Assembly: GCA_036785705.1 (NCBI GenBank)
Contig: JAWUZG010000016.1
Location: 4,154,001 to 4,218,000, forward strand
From: Acanthornis magna
Lineage: Eukaryota; Chordata; Aves; Passeriformes; Acanthizidae
DNA length: 64,000 bases
Reading direction: 5' to 3'
Position numbers and translations under genes: made by a program. The notes beneath the pieces are model-generated. The model saw only the letters and a program-made list of their open reading frames with translations, searched no databases and had not been told where the DNA came from. Shown here piece by piece: positions 28,808 to 57,300 of the stretch. How positions within the stretch are numbered: the stretch's first letter is position 1; every line of letters begins with the position of its first letter.

Positions 28808-29512
28808 CTTGACTGTTTTGTCCATAGAAGCTGAGAGAAGCATGTGGCTTTGTTCCCATACAGGACACCACTGGATTTCATTAACAGGGCCGCTGTGTTT
28901 AGACATGTAAAATACTAAGCTTTTGGGAACTTCAGTTACTCTATATTTAGATCCCAAATATGGCTTAATTAATTCAGAGATCTTTCTCGAAGGCTGCTCT
29001 CCTGATACACTTAATTTAACATCACAATCTGAGCTACCTCTCTGGTCAGGTTCTTCTTTTTCAGGCTTACTGGAATTTTCTTGACGCAATCGTTTAGGGA
29101 TATATGGTCTAATTCCTTTTATGGTAGTAGTACTGTCTTTATGTGTTCTCTTCTGGGAAACGTCATTTTCAGAATTTGTTGAAGAGCTTGAAGCCTGCTC
29201 ATAGTTTTTGTAAGCCATAGATAATGCAGCATGGCCAGAGCACACCCTCCAACAATAAGGAGGTGCCAAGTCAGTGCTGTTATTCTGTGCATAATGCTCA
29301 GGGGGATCTTCACAAACCTTGCCCCTGCCAGAACTGCCAGTGCTCCCAGCAAAGTGCATTTCATATGTAGATTTTGTACTAGCAGGTGCAAAGTGCTGAA
29401 CACAACTCACAGAAGAACTCAGCTGGTTTGTTTGTCTGCCAGAAGCATAGGAGGCTTCAGTCTTTTCAGCTTCTGTCTCGGAGTCTGAATCTTCATAAGC
29501 AACCAAACTCAT
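28808..29512 (-). CDS. WDR25: WDR25 coding exon 2, N-terminal 235 residues (partial gene)
   Basis: This is the first coding exon of WD repeat-containing protein 25, whose molecular role is poorly known. The start (minus-strand ATG at 29512-29510, A at -3) gives [16 protein letters not shown], closely resembling the acidic N-terminus of vertebrate WDR25. Residues about 20-150 are low-complexity, Ser/Thr-rich and poorly conserved. Conserved anchors follow: [12 protein letters not shown] near 135, [20 protein letters not shown] near 180, then the first WD repeat [20 protein letters not shown] and [10 protein letters not shown]. The exon ends in AAG at 28808, followed by a minus-strand GTAATG donor, and the next exon should supply the W that closes the repeat. 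The human protein is about 544 residues, so about 310 residues are encoded outside the recognised exon. Identification rests on recognising the conserved stretches, not on a search. Confidence 0.93.
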
Positions 29513-29571
29513 TATGGCTAGACACAGCAGACTCCAGAGATCTCAGTGCTGCAATCCTCCAAAATTATGAT
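29513..29571 (-). other. WDR25: WDR25 exon 2, 5' UTR portion
   Basis: On the minus strand a TTATTTTAG acceptor (plus 29572-29580) precedes this 59-base leader, which has no upstream ATG before the WDR25 start at 29512. A second, weaker AG acceptor lies about 25 bases further into the leader. Confidence 0.6.
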
Positions 29572-29900
29572 CTAAAATAAAAAATTTATTATTCAGAGCA
29601 CAATTAATTACAGAGTCTACAATCTGAGTAACTTAGGGATAAAAATATGCCTTTCTTAACAAAAAAAAGTCAAAACTCTTACTTCTGTTTATTATTAATG
29701 GAATTTATTCCTCTATTATAACACATCTGTACATTCTATTAAACAACATGATTTGCCTCCAAGCCCTCTGCATACATTTTTAATGCATTGGAGAGGTGTA
29801 TTTGCATACCACAAAACAATGACAATGAGGATGAAAAGGAAAACAACCTTGTAATATAAATACAGCAAATCACTTTACCTTACTTCCGGCATTACTTCTC

Positions 29901-29914
29901 CACACACACACACA
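29901..29914. repeat. (CA)7 microsatellite
   Basis: Seven CA units in WDR25 intron 1. Confidence 0.8.
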
Positions 29915-31834
29915 TAAGAAATTAATTAATTATGTAGTGGTTTTGTATGTACATTTATAAGAATACAAATATTGCAACTCTTTTGGAGTCAGTCTAACAA
30001 TATCTATTTCTTAACAGTACAGATGACTTGAAAGAAGTATGTAGGATTTCAACTGGCAAATAAAAATGTAAACACATTTTGGACCCCTTCAGCAGCCTTG
30101 CAGTATGAGGAAATTTTCTGACTATATCCACAGAGCAAGTTCCACACAGCCTTTAGTTTTACTGAACAGACCTGCCAGAAGCTACACTGAATTCACTATT
30201 TGCATTTACTTTCAGAAAAATAAGAGCATAGATGCCTCAACTGTGGAGTAACTTTTTTCAATGTGTCTGTCAGAAAAAATTTTATGCCAAGACTGAATAG
30301 GTAACGTGGAATAATTCATCCTCATCATAATCCCACCAAGATTTTTCCAACAATTTGTATGGAGTATGTGGAGTATAGAGTTAACTACATTCAAACAATT
30401 GATGTGTCTGCAAACTAATATTTCAACCTCTGCTGTTTATAGGCAGAGTCTACTGGTAAGATTGATGAAATGTGACATTTTATTACTGCTTTGTTTCCTT
30501 GCCAAGCTGTTAGCACTCATTATGCTGAAGAGATTTAACCCAAAACACTTTCAGACCAGCTGCTGAAATTCTTGGTTCAGGTCAGCAAAGAAACTGCCCT
30601 CAAAAGCATCTTGATGAAAACAGAGAATACAACATGGAAGTCAGTATCTTCATAAGCATTTGCAGAACTGATGCCACAAACATAGGTCCTACAAATACTC
30701 CTGCAGGAGTAGGACTCTGAACCTTGCAAAGATTATTCATTTAACTTCAGAATTAGATCTATTTGAATTAAAACAACTGTGTTTCACTTAACCAACAGAA
30801 GCGTTACCTGACTCTATATTGTTGTCAAATTTCCAAGCACAGATCCAGGAGACAGGTACTTATTAATATACACACATTCATCATCACAGATCCTTTCCAA
30901 GATAAGTGATCAACACATTTAACTGGAACAAGGTGACCAACATTTGAGCACATAAAAGCAACAAGATCTCCCTCTAGAGGACATTTTGTCATTATCTGAA
31001 GTTTAAGACAGCTATAAGTGACAGCAAAGAGCAAGCAAAAGGCTTTTTTTAATAATACAGAAAGAGTTCATTTATTACAACAATATTTCATTTAAACAGT
31101 GTTAAGAAAAAAAAAAAGAAAAGTAGTGTTTCAGGAAAACTTAACAAGTCAATTCAAAAACAGCAAATTGAAGTTCCTAGCACTAAATTGAAACATCTTA
31201 TCAAATAAGTAGGAGCTTTGAAGGGCTTCACTTCAGTAATTGTATCAAGGGGTTACTGTTTGTATTGCAGTGCTAAACACATTTCTCAGCCAAATGCATC
31301 ATGTCCAAAGAACAAACACAGTAAGAAGCTGACCTCTGGCTAAAAGCTATAAACTAGGATACACAAGTGGATTAGGTTAGACTCACAAAGTTACTTTAGT
31401 TTGTTTTAACACAAAAAACCCCCAAGCTGAGATCCAGAAGTGTGAGATAGTGCCTTGCAAACACCAGGTTAAAAACATTTCCCATGAGATACTGGAAAGA
31501 AATTGTCCCATTTAATTTGGGCAGCAGAAATCCATCCCGCCACCCACATCGCCCATAAACATCAGTATTTTTGTACAACCAAAGCATCTCTCTCATCTGA
31601 AGACTTCCCATCCACTTTTGTGTTTAAATAAACACCACCCAGAGACACTGCCCTAAATAAACAAAAATGGGGGCGGGGAGGACCTCAATGTACTTGATCG
31701 GAAACATCCTGTAACGAGACCGTGAGTTTATTAACGATGTGATGTGTAACACACTGAGCTTAAACACAAGTTTACAGAATTTTAGTTTTCCTCAGCTACC
31801 ACAAGACGGATTTATCTGAACACATTGAAGAAGA

Positions 31835-32040
31835 GTGTTCAGCTTGCCGGGCACCGTGCCCCCGGATGCCAGCAGAGGTGTGACAAGGAAGCAGAGCACC
31901 ACAGCTCGCTCATGGAGGGCCCCGCGGCACCCTCCCGCCGGCCCCGGGGCGCTCAGACAGGAGGCAGAGCCGCCTCCCCGGGGCGCTTCCTCGCTCCTCA
32001 TGCCCCACAGCCCCGAGGGAGAAAGAACAGGCTACTAGAG
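31835..32040. promoter_or_regulatory. CpG-rich block next to CR1
   Basis: A roughly 200-base GC-rich, CpG-dense block (for example around 31920-31990) sits within otherwise AT-rich DNA. It is separated from the main CpG island by the CR1 fragment at 32050-32465. Overlapping open frames on both strands here are a by-product of high GC content. It may be a detached part of the WDR25/WARS1 promoter island. Confidence 0.45.
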
Positions 32041-32049
32041 AAGGCCCAG

Positions 32050-32465
32050 CGGAAGCTACAAAGATGAAGAGGGGTCTGGAGCATCTCTTTTATGAGGAGA
32101 GACTATGTTTGGTCTGGAGAAGAGAAAACTGAGGGGATCTTATGAATTCATACAAATATCTCAAAGGTGGGTGCCAAGAGGATGGTACCAGGCTCTTTTC
32201 AGTGGTGCCCAGCGACAGGACGAGCAGCAGTGGCCATAAACTAAAACACAGGAAGTTTCACCTCAACACAAGGAAGCACTTCTCTCCAAGGAAGGTGGTA
32301 GAGCACTGGAACAGGCTGCTCAAGGAGGTCATGGCGTCTCCCTTGCTGGAGACATTCAAAAGCCACCAGGATGCATTACCGTGTAACCTCTCTAGGTAAC
32401 CCTGCCTTGGCAGACGGTTGGACTGGATCATCTCCAGAGATCCTTCCCAGCCCTAAGGATTCTGC
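32050..32465 (+). mobile_element. CR1 LINE, 5'-truncated 3' end
   Basis: The sequence reads in order through the typical CR1 3' untranslated region. It has a GGTCTGGAGCATCTC-like start, GGCTCTTTTCAGTGGTGCCC, GGAAGTTTCACCTCAACACA, GAGCACTGGAACAGGCTGCT, CTGGAGACATTCAAAA, and the terminal GGTTGGACTGGATCATCTCC followed by a decayed end near CCTAAGGATTCTG. The orientation is plus, opposite to WDR25. It is 5'-truncated, as almost all CR1 copies are, and moderately diverged. The exact 5' edge is uncertain because the flanking sequence is GC-rich. Confidence 0.9.
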
Positions 32466-32638
32466 AAACAACACCCGGCCCCCTCCAGTCCCCCCGGACT
32501 AGCCCCCGAGGAACAGAGTCCCGGGAGAGCCCCGGCAACAGAGGCGGGCTCCTGCCTCTCTCCCACGGAGCCGTTGCCTCTCCCCACAGCCCCGGACGCC
32601 AAGACCGCCCATGGTGCCGGCACACCCGCACCCGGCAC

Positions 32639-32700
32639 GGTTCCGGTTCCGATTCCCGTTCCGATTCCCGTTCCCGTTCCGATTCCCGCTCCCACTCCCC
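32639..32700. repeat. degenerate GGAA/TTCC hexamer-dodecamer tandem repeat
   Basis: About ten TTCC/TTCCC units occur in 62 bases, alternating GATTCCC and GTTCC. On the minus strand this reads as a run of GGGAATC/GGGAAC/CGGAAC motifs, i.e. repeated ETS-type GGAA cores, some as CCGGAA. It lies just inside WDR25 intron 1, less than 110 bases from the exon-1 donor. The repeat is imperfect, suggesting age or constraint. Confidence 0.8.
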
Positions 32701-32740
32701 CCGGGGTACCTGCGCTCCCGACAGCGCTCCCGGAACTCAC

Positions 32741-32850
32741 CTGCCGGCCGCCGCCGCGCCGCCGCTAAAAACGCGCCGGGTGAAAACAAAGCGCCCCACT
32801 CAAACAGTTCCGCGCATCGTAGCCCCCGTGCCGACACCGCATGTCGGGAA
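32741..32850 (-). other. WDR25: WDR25 exon 1, non-coding (5' end approximate)
   Basis: A near-perfect minus-strand splice donor (GGCAG then GTGAGTTCC) marks the 3' end of this exon at 32741. The exon is extremely GC-rich. The transcription start is not visible; about 32800-32850 is a guess from the island position. If the start is upstream of 32817, the leader contains a five-codon upstream ORF (ATG at 32817-32815, stop at 32800). Confidence 0.5.
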
Positions 32851-33786
32851 GGGCAGGGGTCAGGCCGCGGCTCCCTGAGCGCGCAGAAGCTCCTCTTCCA
32901 CCCCTGCGAGAGGTTTGGAGAGCGCTTCCTTGGGCTGGTGACTGGAGCGGGAGGGAGGAGTGTGTGAGGCAATGGTTCCGGGGGGTTGTGTTTCCCAGCC
33001 GGGAGCCGCGCCAGCCGTGCCGGCCGGGGGTGATGCAATGGTGGTGACAGAGGTGCGGTGGGTGAGGAGCGGCGGGATGGGCCGGGACGGGTACGGGTCT
33101 TTGCCCTCGGAGAGAGACCCCGGTGGGCGGGAGAGGGGCTGGCTGAGCGGTCATTGCCGGCCCTGTGACCAGTGCGAGGCGCCGGCTGTGGGGGGTCTCT
33201 GCCGGGCACGTTTTCTTCCTCCCCTTGAGATGCGTCGATGCACTTGAGGGCTTTTTCTCTATTCCCTGCTGGGCTACCTCGCCAAAGAGTCAGGTGAAAA
33301 TGCCCTTTTCCCTGGGAAGAGCGAGGCGGGGTGTCCAGGTCACTGGAAAATGCATTCCACCGTAGGAAGGGCAGACCTGGCGAGTGGCTTTGCGCTGCCC
33401 GGACAGGGTGTGGCAGGGAATGCTGCAGAACGCCAGGCTTAGGGAACATTGGCGGGTTGAGTAATTTTATGCACAACTGTTCCTTTATAGCAGCTTTGCA
33501 CTTACACAGCTGCAGTATAGTAAAGATTCATATTGAGCGTTTTTCTTGTGACTCCTCAGTCTTTGAATGGTCATGAATGGTTATATCTGTCATCTTGGGG
33601 AATCATCTTGCACTCTTTTATCGTAATTTCGTGCATAAATTGATGTTTGCCGTGACTGGGAAGGTAGGTCCACTATAAAGTGCAGCCTATGTTGGAGTGT
33701 CTCCCAACGCATGTTTCACATGACATATGTGTGGATGCTACCCACTTTAATTTCACTTTTCTTTTTTTGTTTTGTTTTGTTTACAG

Positions 33787-33809
33787 GAGGAAAAGCAGTT
33801 TTCAGAAAT
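33787..33809 (+). other. WARS1: candidate 5' UTR microexon of WARS1
   Basis: A polypyrimidine/TTTTG tract ending TTTACAG (acceptor, 33786) is followed by 23 bases and then a consensus GTAAGT donor (33810-33815). The spacing and signals fit a small alternative untranslated exon; mammalian WARS1 is known to use alternative 5' exons. It carries no in-frame start. Unproven without RNA data. Confidence 0.25.
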
Positions 33810-36223
33810 GTAAGTGCTGTTAGACTTAGTCTCACATTCTTTCATTTGCTTGTCAAAGCTTGTTCTGGACTGTTGTATTACTGTTGTCTGTGGAAGTCAT
33901 AATATACTTCCATGCAATGTTTGTCTTCTTAACTTAATGTGAAACACTGTCTTTTAATTCTCAGGTCTCTAACTTACCAAGTCAGCCTGCAGACAGTGGA
34001 AATTATTGTAGATCACCCAGTTGGAAAGGGAGGAAGATGAAGTAGTTTTCTGATACCTTTGCCAAGAATTATTTTTGAGCTTTGTCTCATAGCAATTTAA
34101 TATTTCGAAATGGACCCAGGAGCAGTACCCATTGCAAGTTACCTGCATTTCATAGGTAGAAAAAGCACACACATCTTGGCTTTCAAGTTTATGCTGGGTC
34201 ATTCTAGACTCTGGTCCTAAATATCCTAATAGTTCATTCTTCAATTCCCATGCATCATTTTTTTCCTTCAGATTTGTTTGCCTATGATGTGTAGCTCTTT
34301 GGGACTGTTAGTTTTTATAATATGAATAAGAAAGGAAGAAAAAAAAATCCTGATAAACAGCTGAATATCGAGACATTTCTTCTAAATTGTTCACAATTGC
34401 ATTAATGAATTTCAAAACATAAAGACTTGTGTTCCACATTGCTGAATTCCTGGTTTGAAGTCCACTAGCAAATAGGGGCGGAAGTGAGGTAAATAGAGAG
34501 AATCTTTAGGTAACAGTCAATATGTTTTGCTTTTTATAGTCATGATATCCTTATGTCTTGTTGCACCACATAGATTACTTTTGCTGCTTCCTAATGAAGA
34601 TGAACCTTCATTTGAGATTCTTTTTTCAGCTTAAATCCATAATATTCCAAACATTTTAAAGAGTCTGTCTGGTTTACTGCTTTCCAGTATATGTACCCAG
34701 TGTCAGCTGTCATTTCAGCCTTTCTCAATGGAGGCAATCCATCAGTAAGAATGTACTGTCAGGAATGAAGTTAAAGCACCAAGTCACTGCCATATTTGGT
34801 TCTTCACCAAAGAAAATTCTTGTTTATATCTTTTCTATTTAGTAAAATTTGAAGCCAGTAAATATAAATGGCGTGTTCCTACAGAAAGGGTGTGTATTCA
34901 TTAACATTTTCTAATACGCATTTTATTCTATGTTTTCTTTCCCACTTAAATATCTTGTGCCCATGAAAATAGAGGAAAACACTAATATACAAATAAAAAT
35001 ATAATTAAATTGTAGGAATGCAGCAAAGAATTGTTTGATCTGCTTCAAATTACTTTTTTTCAATCACTGTCAAACTGGAAAAAGTCAAGTTTAAAGGGAT
35101 CAAAATTAGGTTAAAAACTTAAGTATTACTATGTAATCTAAATATGGTATCAGAGTTAATAGAGTAAGCAAATTACATTAGCAAGTGGATGTATAAACTT
35201 CTCAGTTTTTGCAGGGTATTCAACTGAAGCTGAAATATGGGAATATTGCAGCTGACTGACAAACAAAGATTAAAGATAGGTGTGTTTTGGTAACCACCAC
35301 GTTACCAAATTGACCTTCAAAGTTTGCTAGACAGGTGAAGGCTTTTTACAGTGGCAGTTTAAATAAATGCTATGTAAACATAACCAAGGTTATGAATAGG
35401 CTGATTATGTTGTAGAAGGAAGGCTTTGAAATAACTGCTGAACAGCTAGTGCAATGATTACATGGTTCTGGGGTTGGTGGTTTTCTGGGTCTTTTGACTG
35501 TTTGTTTTAATTCTGGGAAAAGTGAGCCAAGTGAATGTGTATTTTCACTAACACTTAACCTATTATGCTCCATGCACAGCAGTGGATCAGTAATTTGCTA
35601 GGGAGTCTCTCCAGAGAGATGCAATCTTTTGCAAGTCAGTAGTTCTTTACATGGGCACAGAGCTTCCCACTTGGTGGACATGGGCACGGCATGAGAGATC
35701 GTGCTTAGGAAGACTGCTGTGTTATTAGTCTCAGCCATCTCCTCATCTTAAGCCATCTCCTGTTATTTTTCCTGCATAGTTCTGAGAAGCACAGGCAAAT
35801 TTACAGCCTATTGCTGACCCAAGGATTCTTTAGAAAGCAACATTTCTCTCTAATTTTCAGTTTTGTAACCTCTGGAGGGAAGCTGTAAAGAAGATGACTA
35901 AGCTTTGATCATGTGTATGTTTCTTTGGGGTGAAGTACTCTAGTACAAATACTAAGACAAAATTCTGTATTGTAGTTATAGAAGTCTTATCATCCAGAAT
36001 TTGACAGGATATCAGTCAAATATATCAGGAACATTAACTAATCAGGAATCATACAGCCTCTATCAATTGTTCTGAGATGCTCTGAATCATACATTTATTT
36101 AAGTACTTTTCTTTTGCCGGGAATTCGACTTTGAAAGGGTGTTCTAGTGTTAAATACATAGACAACGTGAACAGTGATCTCTAAATTTACTTGGTACTCT
36201 TGTCAGTCTGTCCATTTTTGTGT

Positions 36224-36233
36224 GAAACTGAAG
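36224..36233 (+). promoter_or_regulatory. ISRE-like GAAACTGAAG
   Basis: The site approximates the interferon-stimulated response element pattern GAAANNGAAA with the final base changed. It lies about 145 bases upstream of the acceptor of the first WARS1 coding exon. Vertebrate WARS1 is a known interferon-gamma-induced gene. A single 10-mer in AT-rich DNA can easily occur by chance. Confidence 0.2.
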
Positions 36234-36377
36234 CTCACTTTGTAATGTCTCCACGTCTATTAGTTTGATATGAATAGAACGTGCTAGGGGTCAGTATAGT
36301 TTTTATTTTCTTACTCTATTCACCTAATCTTGAAGATTTACATGAAAGAGTAAAACATACTACCTTTTCCCCTACAG

Positions 36378-36478
36378 TTCTCTTTGTTGCTGCAGTTTTG
36401 AATCTCCAAGCCAAAGAGTTGGAAGAGGATAAATTCAGTTGAGTTGTACATAAACAGATCTTTGTGCAGTCTGGCAAA
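36378..36478 (+). other. WARS1: WARS1 5' UTR portion of first coding exon
   Basis: The acceptor CCCCTACAG ends at 36377; a second AG at 36394-36395 is also possible. The leader has no ATG before the WARS1 start at 36479. Confidence 0.6.
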
Positions 36479-54006
<17,528 letters not shown>

Positions 54007-54300
54007 GGAAATGTGTATGTAACTTAGCCCTTGATAATCCGCAGCCGAGTAATTGTTGTCTTCTGTTGTATGTCATCCCTAGTTATGTACAGCCTGTAAT
54101 CAGTGCTTTATAAATAATGAGTAAATTATCATGAACAGCAGAGTACAGAAAAAGTTGAAAATAGAACTTGTATCTATTTAAAATCAGAATATGCAAGATG
54201 GAATTGATCAATCTTGCAGAAAAGCATGTATGTCAGCCCAACATTGTATTTTAATGTATTTCATGTTGAAAATATAAATAAAATTTCCATTTGATGATAA
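54007..54300 (+). other. WARS1: WARS1 3' UTR
   Basis: AT-rich sequence from the stop codon to about 15-20 bases past the canonical AATAAA at 54277-54282. The cleavage site is inferred. Confidence 0.75.
54277..54282 (+). terminator. WARS1: WARS1 polyadenylation signal AATAAA
   Basis: Canonical hexamer 271 bases after the WARS1 stop, in an AT-rich context (ATATAAATAAAATTT) with T/G-containing sequence downstream. Confidence 0.75.
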
Positions 54301-57300
54301 AGGCTAACTTGGAAATTGTTTTAAATATGTTGGTAAGAGGTCATATCTCAAACTAATAAATAGTAGGTTCATTTTCTTTTGTATTATGTACCTTGGTTCC
54401 CTTGACTATGTTCTCTTGGACTACTGAGAACATGCTGCACACAAAAAAGTAGTGAATGTTACAGAGTGGGGTCAATACAAAAAGAGTGGACATCTGTGAG
54501 CTGAACACTGGAGAAAGACTATCAGACTTGTCTTGCTATCACCTTCCTCTTTGACACTGGGCAAGTTGCAGAAATCTCACTGTACTTTGTTTCTGGAGCT
54601 ACTTAGCTGATCTGAGTGGAGGTCACTTAGCCTCTGGAGGGAGGAGGTCATCAAGAGGTTGTCAGGTCCTTCATATTCTCAGGTGGAAGATAGTATAGAA
54701 ATGCAAATTTTAGTTTCTAGTTATAAATAACAAGCATTAAAACATGCTGTGAAAATTAAGTCACACTGGACACCGGGATACTTCCAGTACTGGCTGTTCT
54801 CTTTGGCTGCACCACGTTGTTTAAACTAGGGATACTTATTTTAGGATGTATTCCAGTGAGAAAATATACCTTGTTAAAATACCTAGTGTAATATTTAATT
54901 ATCTCCTTTCATCAAGAGAACTTCAATGTCTTTGCTATGATCCATGGAAGATAAATTAAAATTATTAGCTATTTGTTTTGATATGTACAGTGCTGAGTGC
55001 AAGCTGTTAGATCTGTCTGGTATAGAATGGAAAGTTGCTAGTCCAAACATGGTCTTAGCAAAGGTATTTTTATTTGATGTAGATAACACAGGCGGGTAAA
55101 CCTGGTTATGTTTGTTCAAGGAACCAAGGAAAAGACAGAAGTGCAAAGCAAACCTAGCCCTATTGCATGAGTTTCAAATTCGTGCTGAAAATAGCAAGGC
55201 TTAGCTTTTGTCTTTTTCTTTACAGTTTATGTGAGCTGGCATCACTGATCTAATGCCATTCACTTCAACGTATTAGTGAAAATGTTTCCCAGACTCTCTC
55301 CATAACCCACAGGCAAGGCATCTCAGTGTCAGCAAGTGTTTAACAATGAGTAGGAAAACTCTTTTTCTAGAAGTTAGTTTCTAGTTCTTAGGGGGAAAAG
55401 GCAGCTTCTTAAATCCAGTAATAAACAGGCTAAATCTTAGTTACTTTAGACTTTAATGATGACCTTCCTGTTCTTGCAGTCTACTCTTCATGATCTTTAA
55501 GCCATATATAAAAGATAAGCCTTAAATTGACTTTAAAAGTGCTTTTAAATACTTACAATGCAAATTTCTTGTTTAAAATAGTGTATGCAGATTTGTTCTG
55601 CTAGATTTATTTCATTAGCTAAGAATTAACTTTGTTATTCGCGAAGGGAAATATGCTGTAGGAGAAAGAGTACCGTGTTCTATTCTAGATAAGCAGATGT
55701 GTTCTTTTATAACAACAATTGAATTATGTTTTGAAAGTTCTAGAAAGGAAAGTGATAGCAAAACTATTTCGTATTTATTTCCTGAACAAGCACTGTTTTC
55801 AAGTTCTCTGATAAATTCAAACCAACACACTTCTGAAATGGTACAGTTTCTCAGAGGAGTCTTGGTGAATTCCTGAATCTGTTGTTAATTACAATTCATG
55901 TCCCAGAGCCATTTAAAAGTCAAGACGAAGCAGTTTCCAAAAACATGCCGAAATGTTATCAGGCAACGTTCATTACATTTTCCTCAATATGCTCATTTTG
56001 TTCATCCCACTGTAATAAAAATGTAGATAAAGGTCTGTATCAAACTTACTTTGTTTTACTTTTTTATTACTATTTTAAAAGCCTTAATTTACACTTTGTT
56101 TTTTGATCTCTCTTCTGCCTTTTTAGGTGTTGACTTGTCATCTGCTCTAGGTGGTCCTTGTTTTGAAGTACTGAAACAGGGTGCCTTAGAACACCCTTCC
56201 AGGCAGACTTGAGGCTGCTCCCAGAGCGAACTAGTAAGGGTCAGTTGTCCAGGGATGACCTGGTCACAAGCCAGACTGGATGTTGCATGTCCCTGTGCAC
56301 AGCAGCTGGCTCTGGGATGGGGGAAGTTCAATGAGACTTGTTCACAGTGACACCTCAGTAGGTTTGGTGTAAAACTGGTGCTAAAGTGAAAACATGGTGC
56401 TCACAATTTCTGTGCAAAAGCACAGATTCTGAATATCTTCCCACAGCTCTTCCACTATCACCAAGAGGAAAGCTGAAACCTACTTGGATATTCATGAGCA
56501 TTGTCAGAGCAAACAGGAACTGTCAGCAGCATAGAACCTGATCCTGAATGTGCTTCCTAAGATTTTCTTTTTCTCAAGGCCACCAACTTTGTTGCTGAAA
56601 GAAACCATCTATTCAACAGGCTGCAGTCCCTTTAGCAAAGTAAACCCATTATCAGCACAGCAAATGTGGTGCCTTCTTTCTGTTGGCTGGCCTTCAGCTA
56701 GCTAATTTATCAAAATAAATAGGTCTGTGATCGTTAGAGTAGCTAAAGGTCAAGATAATACAAATCAGAAAATAAAGCAGTCAAGTGCTGAAAAGCAGAA
56801 GCTGAGCACCCAGCTTGGGGTGTGTGTAGTGAAGCACATAATATGTGTCTGGTCAGTAAACAAACCTTGGTTCATATTTATGTGCCTCTGTTTACAGTAC
56901 TCACGCAGTCAGTTCCTGTACCTGGTGGTGTTCGTATCAGCTGTGAGTTCTCCCTCTAAGGCAGGTTGTCAGCCACACACTGTGTAGATGTTTTCCCCAG
57001 TAAAGGGCTATGGACGGGATGGATTGCAAAGCCCTCACCTTCCAGGAATAAGCTGCCTGGAGATACAGTTTGCTTCTCATGTAGCATTTGTTCAGACCAC
57101 ATGAGAGCCTGCTAATACATGGTGTTGAGTGCCTCCAGGCTTAGCATTCTCAGCTCCTTGTGCTGGCTCCTGCAGTTATTCCCACTCATATTTACAGTTC
57201 CTCTGTAATTCTTCTCCCTTGAAATCAGCTGTATTTCAGTTAGACCCACAAGAGGAGACATTTTTAGGTATCTTTCAAACCTTGGGCTGACCATGGATGG

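Larger units (their letters stand above)
29572..32740 (-). other. WDR25: WDR25 intron 1
   Basis: This intron lies between a strong minus-strand donor (CCGGCAG followed by GTGAGT, junction 32741/32740) and the acceptor before exon 2. It is AT-rich from 29572 to about 31800 and holds a short (CA)7 tract at 29901-29914. From about 31835 it becomes GC-rich, and it holds a CR1 fragment at 32050-32465. No coding exon was recognised in it. Confidence 0.65.
32450..33240. promoter_or_regulatory. CpG island, probable bidirectional WDR25/WARS1 promoter
   Basis: This is the most CpG-dense stretch of the window, with GCCGCCGCCGCGCCGCCG-type sequence around 32748-32764 and many GC boxes. WDR25 exon 1 ends inside it on the minus strand. 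WARS1, whose coding exons begin at 36479, has no other CpG-rich region upstream, so its constitutive 5' UTR exon probably also starts here. A candidate WARS1 exon-1 donor is GG followed by GTGAGG, with the GT at 33062. Long open frames through this island on both strands (up to 325 codons) lack codon structure and are explained by GC richness. No TATA box is evident, as usual for this promoter class. Confidence 0.75.
33062..36377 (+). other. WARS1: WARS1 first intron(s), 5' non-coding region
   Basis: This AT-rich stretch lies between the CpG island and the first coding exon of WARS1. It has no recognisable coding sequence or transposable element. It holds a TTTTG-rich tract (33761-33781) directly before a candidate 23-base untranslated microexon at 33787-33809, and an interferon-response-like GAAACTGAAG at 36224-36233. 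The 5' UTR structure of the gene cannot be fixed from sequence alone. Confidence 0.5.

Noticed and set aside
29119..29580. Overlapping frames on both strands across WDR25 exon 2 (29119-29403 minus; 29231-29488 and 29386-29580 plus)
   Set aside because: They are shadows of the WDR25 coding frame, which alone matches a known protein.
32499..33476. 325-codon minus-strand open frame and other long frames across the CpG island
   Set aside because: Stops are rare in GC-rich DNA. The frames span the WDR25 exon-1 donor and the promoter, contain repeat-derived peptides (NGNRNGN, GTGIGTG), and have no family similarity.
56125..56165. CR1 tail fragment (CTGCTCTAGGTGGTCC)
   Set aside because: Only one short piece resembles the CR1 consensus; too little to call.
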